A stretch of 64,000 nucleotides of DNA from JACTMZ01 sp044359955 (GTDB lineage Bacteria > Verrucomicrobiota > Verrucomicrobiia > Chthoniobacterales > JACTMZ01). The stretch spans positions 1 through 64,000 of the forward strand of contig JBIKLF010000008.1 of the NCBI GenBank assembly GCA_044359955.1. The letters run 5' to 3'. The notes beneath the pieces were generated by a model that made no database searches, was not told where the DNA came from, and was given only the letters and a program-made list of their open reading frames with translations. How positions within the stretch are numbered: position 1 is the stretch's first letter; each line of letters opens with the position of its first letter. The position numbers and the translations under genes are program-made. Shown here piece by piece: positions 60,716-64,000 of this stretch.

Positions 60716-60747
60716 CTTTCAACAGAAGGTAACGAAGCAAACGAAGC
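60716..60747. repeat. Solitary AACAGAAGGTAACGAAG-type motif
   Basis: CTTTCAACAGAAGGTAACGA followed by AGCAAACGAAG; such strings recur in many genomes near GxxExxY and GNAT-like genes. Only one copy in the window. Nothing else is recognised in 60545-60813. Confidence 0.35.
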
Positions 60748-60813
60748 GATGTGCGGAGGAGGTTTGTTCCGAGCCTGGCCAATTTCTGCCGCCGGTCTCT
60801 GCCTCCCGACAGG

Positions 60814-61166
60814 CTAAGCCGCCGGCCCGCCTTCGAGTTGCACGAAATCCATGGCCGGCGCTTTCGACCGCTTCGAGAGGTGCAGCATCTCGATGCCGAC
60901 CATTTGGTGGGCCCGCACCGAAGCGCAGACTGTCGCCGTGGCACTCTGTGCCGCGGCGACAGGGGGAAGATCTCAAATGCATTGTTACGGCTCAGGACAA
61001 GGGTGGCCGGCAGGGAGCCATCCGCTTTCTGAGGCCGGAATTCGGCCAGCGCCTTCGAATTGTCCCAATTCGTGTAAAGGTGACCCCAGGCGGCGGCATG
61101 CCGACTTGCCAAGTCTTCGGTCAGCGGGTCCCGGCCGTCGAGCAAGGTGATCGAAACTTGAGGCAT
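60814..61166 (-). pseudogene. Broken GNAT-like acetyltransferase gene
   Basis: The start at 61166 gives a GNAT-type N-terminus, SRHAAAWGHLYTNWDNSKAL then DGSLPATLVLSRNNAF. At 60960 a 29-bp palindrome (60932-60960, GTCGCCGTGGCAC / GTGCCGCGGCGAC) appears. The original frame then degenerates, while another frame continues protein-like (RAHQMVGIEMLHLSKRSKAP) to a stop at 60814. So a repeat insertion or deletion broke the gene. It starts 12 bp after manA. Confidence 0.55.
60932..60960. repeat. 29-bp palindrome inside the broken gene
   Basis: Two 13-base arms (one wobble mismatch) around TCT. It sits exactly where the reading frame of the GNAT-like gene fails. Confidence 0.7.
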
Positions 61167-61178
61167 CTCTCCGGCGCC

Positions 61179-62120
61179 TCAGGGGATCGTGGTCACGAGC
61201 ACCGAGCAATTTCCTTTTGCGGGTCCGGCCGGCGGGGCTTCCGCTGCCGGAAGGAGGAAAAAGTCGCCCGCGGAGAAGGTGCGTCCGCCGCACAAGGCGC
61301 TTCCGCCCACCACGGTGATCAGCGCAAAGTCGCCGGCCGGCCGAAGGTCTTCTGGTGCAGAGAGATTTTTTTTCTCCACGCGGAAATAGTCGCAGTCCGC
61401 GATGACACCCGCTTCGGCGTGGGCGACGGACGGGGTGAAGTCGTTGAAGTCCGTGGAGAGCAGGGATTCCGCAAGGTGCAGATCCCTGGGTTGGCCGTCG
61501 AGGCCCAGGCGGTTCCAATCGAAGACGCGGTAAGTCGTGTCGCTGTTCTGCTGGATTTCGACGATGAGGTTGCCTTCGCCGATGGCGTGGAGGCGTCCGC
61601 TCGGAATAAAGATGCTGTCGCCCTCGCGGGTGGGGAGGACGTGGAGGCATTCTTCAATTTCGCCGCGCCCGAGTTTTTCCTCGAAGGCCGCGCGCGTTGT
61701 TCCGGCCGACAAACCGGCGTAGATGCGGCTACCCGGGGCGCACTCCAAGAAATACCACATCTCGGTCTTCGGTTCTCCGTGGAGTTGCGGTGCGACTGCG
61801 GTAGGTGGGTGAACTTGGACCGAAAGGCGGTAGCGCGCATCGAGCAGTTTGCAAAGCAGGGGGAAGCGGGGCCCGGAGTGGCGATGGCGTGCCCCGAAAA
61901 TTTCCGTGCGGTGATTGGTCCACAGATCATGCAGGGTTTTGCCGCGCAGTGGTCCCTCGGCGACGACGCTTTGCGCTTCGGGGCGGTCGACGATTTCCCA
62001 GGCTTCGCCGATGGGTTGCGAGCCGGGGAGGGAGCGTCCGAGGTGGGTGGCGACGGTGCGGCCGCCCCAGATGCGTTCTTGGTAGAGGGGGATGAAGGTG
62101 ATGGGACTCATGGGACTCAT
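61179..62120 (-). CDS. manA: Mannose-6-phosphate isomerase, class I (type ManA)
   Basis: Interconverts fructose 6-phosphate and mannose 6-phosphate; 313 aa, short type of cupin PMI. Zinc ligands in LSVQVHPPTAVAP, TEMWYFLE and GRLHAIGEGNLIVEIQQ; SDTTYRVFDWNR is typical. N-terminus ITFIPLYQERIWGG. The start lies in the 9-bp tandem repeat, so two in-frame ATGs (62120 and 62111) precede ITF (MSPMSPITF). Follows ubiE on the minus strand. Confidence 0.9.
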   Translation of the reverse strand: MSPMSPITFIPLYQERIWGGRTVATHLGRSLPGSQPIGEAWEIVDRPEAQSVVAEGPLRGKTLHDLWTNHRTEIFGARHRHSGPRFPLLCKLLDARYRLSVQVHPPTAVAPQLHGEPKTEMWYFLECAPGSRIYAGLSAGTTRAAFEEKLGRGEIEECLHVLPTREGDSIFIPSGRLHAIGEGNLIVEIQQNSDTTYRVFDWNRLGLDGQPRDLHLAESLLSTDFNDFTPSVAHAEAGVIADCDYFRVEKKNLSAPEDLRPAGDFALITVVGGSALCGGRTFSAGDFFLLPAAEAPPAGPAKGNCSVLVTTIP

Positions 62121-62140
62121 GGGACGGATGGGACTTATGG
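62101..62140. repeat. 9-bp tandem repeat (ATGGGACTC type), 4.4 copies
   Basis: ATGGGACTC x2, ATGGGACGG, ATGGGACTT and ATGG. It covers the ubiE stop (62135-62137) and the manA start codons. On the minus strand each unit reads CCC-ATG-AGT and encodes an in-frame Met-Ser-Pro. Confidence 0.85.
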
Positions 62141-62809
62141 TTTTTGGGCGGTGTAGATGGTGACGATGCCGGCGGCGAGCGGGAGAGCTTGCGCGTTGTG
62201 AAAATTGTTTTCTGTCATGAGCTGGCACATGGCCGCGCCGGAGGGGAAGGCCTCGATCGATTCGCCGAGGTATTCGTAGCCGGCGCGCTGCCCGGTGATG
62301 AAGCCGGCAAAAACCGGCAACACGCGGTGCAGATAGAACCGGTAGAGCGCGGCGAAGGGGGGGGGCGGCAGGGAAAAGTCGAGCAGGAGAAGGTGTCCGC
62401 CGGGCCGCAGGACGCGTGACATTTCCCGCAGCGCGAACGGCCAGGATTCCATGTTGCGCAGGCCGAAGGCCACGGTGACCGCATCAAAGGATCCGGCGGC
62501 GAAGGGGAGTTTGGTGCCGTCGGCGGCGACGAGCGGACGCAACCCTTTGCGCGCGGCAACCTGCAGCATGGGGAGGCAAAAGTCGGCCCCGACGACATGT
62601 GCCTGCGGGAGCGCTTTCTGCAGGGCCAGCGCGAGGTCACCACTTCCGGTCGCGAGATCAAGAACCGCACTGGGTGTCCACCGGGCGACCATTCGCACGG
62701 ACCGCGCCCGCCAGAAGAAATCCAAGCCACCGGAGAGAAGGTGGTTGGCGAGGTCGTAGCGCGCGGCGATGGAACTGAAGATGCCGCGGACCTTGGCGGG
62801 ATTTTGCAT
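62135..62809 (-). CDS. ubiE: Demethylmenaquinone / ubiquinone methyltransferase (UbiE/MenG)
   Basis: Methylates the quinone ring in menaquinone (or ubiquinone) synthesis; 224 aa. Motif I LDLATGSGDLALALQ, post-I GADFCLPMLQVA, FAAGSFDAVTVAFGLRNM and the UbiE block REMSRVLRPGGHLLLLDFS. N-terminus FSSIAARYDLANHLLSGG is characteristic. The stop lies in the tandem repeat that leads into manA. Confidence 0.93.
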   Translation of the reverse strand: MQNPAKVRGIFSSIAARYDLANHLLSGGLDFFWRARSVRMVARWTPSAVLDLATGSGDLALALQKALPQAHVVGADFCLPMLQVAARKGLRPLVAADGTKLPFAAGSFDAVTVAFGLRNMESWPFALREMSRVLRPGGHLLLLDFSLPPPPFAALYRFYLHRVLPVFAGFITGQRAGYEYLGESIEAFPSGAAMCQLMTENNFHNAQALPLAAGIVTIYTAQKP

Positions 62810-62818
62810 CGGTAAAAA

Positions 62819-62900
62819 TGCTCACGAGAGGACTCGAACCTCCACGGGTCACCCCATGCGCTTCTGAGACGCACGCGTCTGCCAGTTCCGCCACGTGAGC
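62819..62900 (-). tRNA. tRNA-Leu (CAG)
   Basis: Reads on the minus strand from 62900: acceptor GCTCACG paired with CGTGAGC near 62820-62826, discriminator A at 62819. Anticodon loop CTCAGAA gives anticodon CAG at 62864-62866. A long variable arm as in class II tRNAs, then GGTTCGAGTCC for the T arm. CCA is not encoded. Confidence 0.95.
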
Positions 62901-62999
62901 AGCTAAGCGGAAGAAAATGCACGCTGCCCATGCGCTTGTCCACCGGGAAGTGCCGCACGGCGGCTTGTCTTGCGCGCCCTGCTCGGCAATCTTGGGGCC

Positions 63000-63998
63000 A
63001 TGAAGAAATCCGGCTGCGCCTTGTTGGCCCTATTCCTCGCTTTGGCCGCGAGTCTCTTTTTCAATCTCATCCTCCTCGCCTTGGTCGGCGCGACCGAGGC
63101 GGAAGGCCTGGCCTCGCGCAGCTTCCGGGCGGGACTAACCGAGGCGGTGGTGGAGGTTGGGGAAGCGGGGGCCGGCAAGATCGCGGTCATTCCCGTGCAG
63201 GGCGTGATTTATACGGATGACACCACGGAATGGGGAACTTCGATGGTCGATGACATCAAAGGAGCCCTGCAAACCGCGTTGGAGGACGACGAGGTGAAGG
63301 GCGTGGTCTTGGCCGTGGATTCGCCCGGCGGCGAAGTGACCGCCTCGGATATCATCTACAACGAAGTACTCAAGGTGCAGAAGAAGAAGCCGGTGGTGGT
63401 GGCGATGAGTTCGCTCGGGGCCTCGGGGGCCTACTATCTGGCCTGCGCGGCCGACTGGATTGTGGCCAATCCGACAACTTTCACGGGGAGTATCGGTGTC
63501 ATCATCCAGTCGCTCAACTACGAGGGCCTTTTCGACAAGGTGGGTCTCGACGCGGTGGTCTTCAAGAGCGGTAAATTCAAGGATATGCTCAGCGGGTCGC
63601 GTCCGTTGACTCCGGAAGAAGGCGCTTACGTCGAGGGGATGGTCAAACAAGTCTACGAGCGATTCCTCGGCATTGTGGCCTCCTCGCGCGCTTTGGAGGC
63701 GGACCAATTGCGCGACACCTTGGCCGACGGCCGCATATTGACCGGCCGAGATGCGAAGGAAGCAGGGTTGGTCGATCAACTCGGCTACTTGGAAGACGCT
63801 TTCGACAAGGCGCGTGCTTTGGCCGAGGCGCCGGATGCGGGGGTGATCCGTTACCAGTCGGGCTTGAACTTCCAGCGTCTGTTGCGGCTGATGGGTGCGG
63901 GCGCGGAGTCGAAGGTGGAAGTGCAATTGACTCCCGGTCCGGCTTTCCGGATGCAGCCCGGGCGCGCCTACCTGCTACCCGAATTTTACGCGTGGTGA
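63000..63998 (+). CDS. sppA: Signal peptide peptidase SppA, short form
   Basis: Membrane-bound serine protease digesting released signal peptides; 332 aa. N-terminal membrane segment (LLALFLALAASLFFNLILLA). The catalytic Ser lies in SLGASGAYYLACAADWIVA, and a Lys dyad partner in the GLDAVVFKSGKFKDMLSG region. IAVIPVQGVIYTD opens the S49 domain, and VDSPGGEVTASD follows. The start at 63000 (MKKSGCAL) was chosen for the signal anchor. Complete within the window. Confidence 0.92.
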   Translation: MKKSGCALLALFLALAASLFFNLILLALVGATEAEGLASRSFRAGLTEAVVEVGEAGAGKIAVIPVQGVIYTDDTTEWGTSMVDDIKGALQTALEDDEVKGVVLAVDSPGGEVTASDIIYNEVLKVQKKKPVVVAMSSLGASGAYYLACAADWIVANPTTFTGSIGVIIQSLNYEGLFDKVGLDAVVFKSGKFKDMLSGSRPLTPEEGAYVEGMVKQVYERFLGIVASSRALEADQLRDTLADGRILTGRDAKEAGLVDQLGYLEDAFDKARALAEAPDAGVIRYQSGLNFQRLLRLMGAGAESKVEVQLTPGPAFRMQPGRAYLLPEFYAW

Positions 63999-64000
63999 GC

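Overview
The window is GC-rich, densely coded bacterial chromosome. Paired DUF1800 and DUF1501 (Tat-exported) genes, several Gfo/Idh/MocA oxidoreductases, DP-A-A repeat proteins, many small palindromic repeats and a wide sugar/uronate catabolic repertoire all suggest a member of the Verrucomicrobiota, perhaps Opitutae- or Spartobacteria-like. This is inference from gene content, since no rRNA is present. ExbB-ExbD-TonB, a TonB receptor and a MacAB-TolC-type pump show a diderm envelope.

Layout. 1-1,043: a repeat graveyard holding the 3' end of a group II intron and four repeat families. 1,044-5,664 (-): tripartite efflux operon (lipoprotein adaptor, ATPase, MacB-like permease, TolC-like channel). 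5,776-9,684: a DP-A-A repeat protein with a probable frameshift, then the DUF1800/DUF1501 pair split by a MITE-like element. 9,731-20,706: sugar metabolism, namely galK, a remnant of an anaerobic sulfatase-maturase, an acetyl esterase, galM, an MFS transporter, and a translationally coupled run of xylA, xylB, oxidoreductase and TIM-barrel protein, followed by a second oxidoreductase. 20,730-28,227: an AraC regulator with a TauE-like permease, divergent from an SDR-GH88-cupin-(IS)-oxidoreductase-KDPG aldolase run that looks like uronate-oligosaccharide catabolism. A complete ISL3-family element sits exactly on the cupin stop codon.

28,614-33,584: housekeeping block with DJ-1/PfpI, a small lipoprotein, coaD, DUF177, rpmF, plsX, fabH and tatD. 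33,675-39,730: aldo/keto reductase, then ahcY, an S23-type four-helix-bundle gene and metK on the minus strand. These are divergent from an ArsR-type HTH-methyltransferase fusion, with a 24-bp palindrome between, which reads as a self-contained SAM-cycle regulon. A duplicated 3' tail of the fusion gene lies just downstream. 40,059-51,782: about fifteen small exported or membrane proteins of mostly unknown function. 51,838-52,760: nadD-rsfS. 52,966-57,080: a TonB-dependent receptor divergent from exbB-exbD-tonB, with two near-identical 17-bp inverted-repeat sites between them.

57,081-64,000: a 244-bp repeat (inverted copy of one at 28.3 kb), two type II toxin-antitoxin modules, ADP-ribosylglycohydrolase, a TPR protein, a broken GNAT-like gene, manA and ubiE joined by a 9-bp tandem repeat, tRNA-Leu(CAG) and sppA. 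All calls were made by eye from the sequence; no database search was run.
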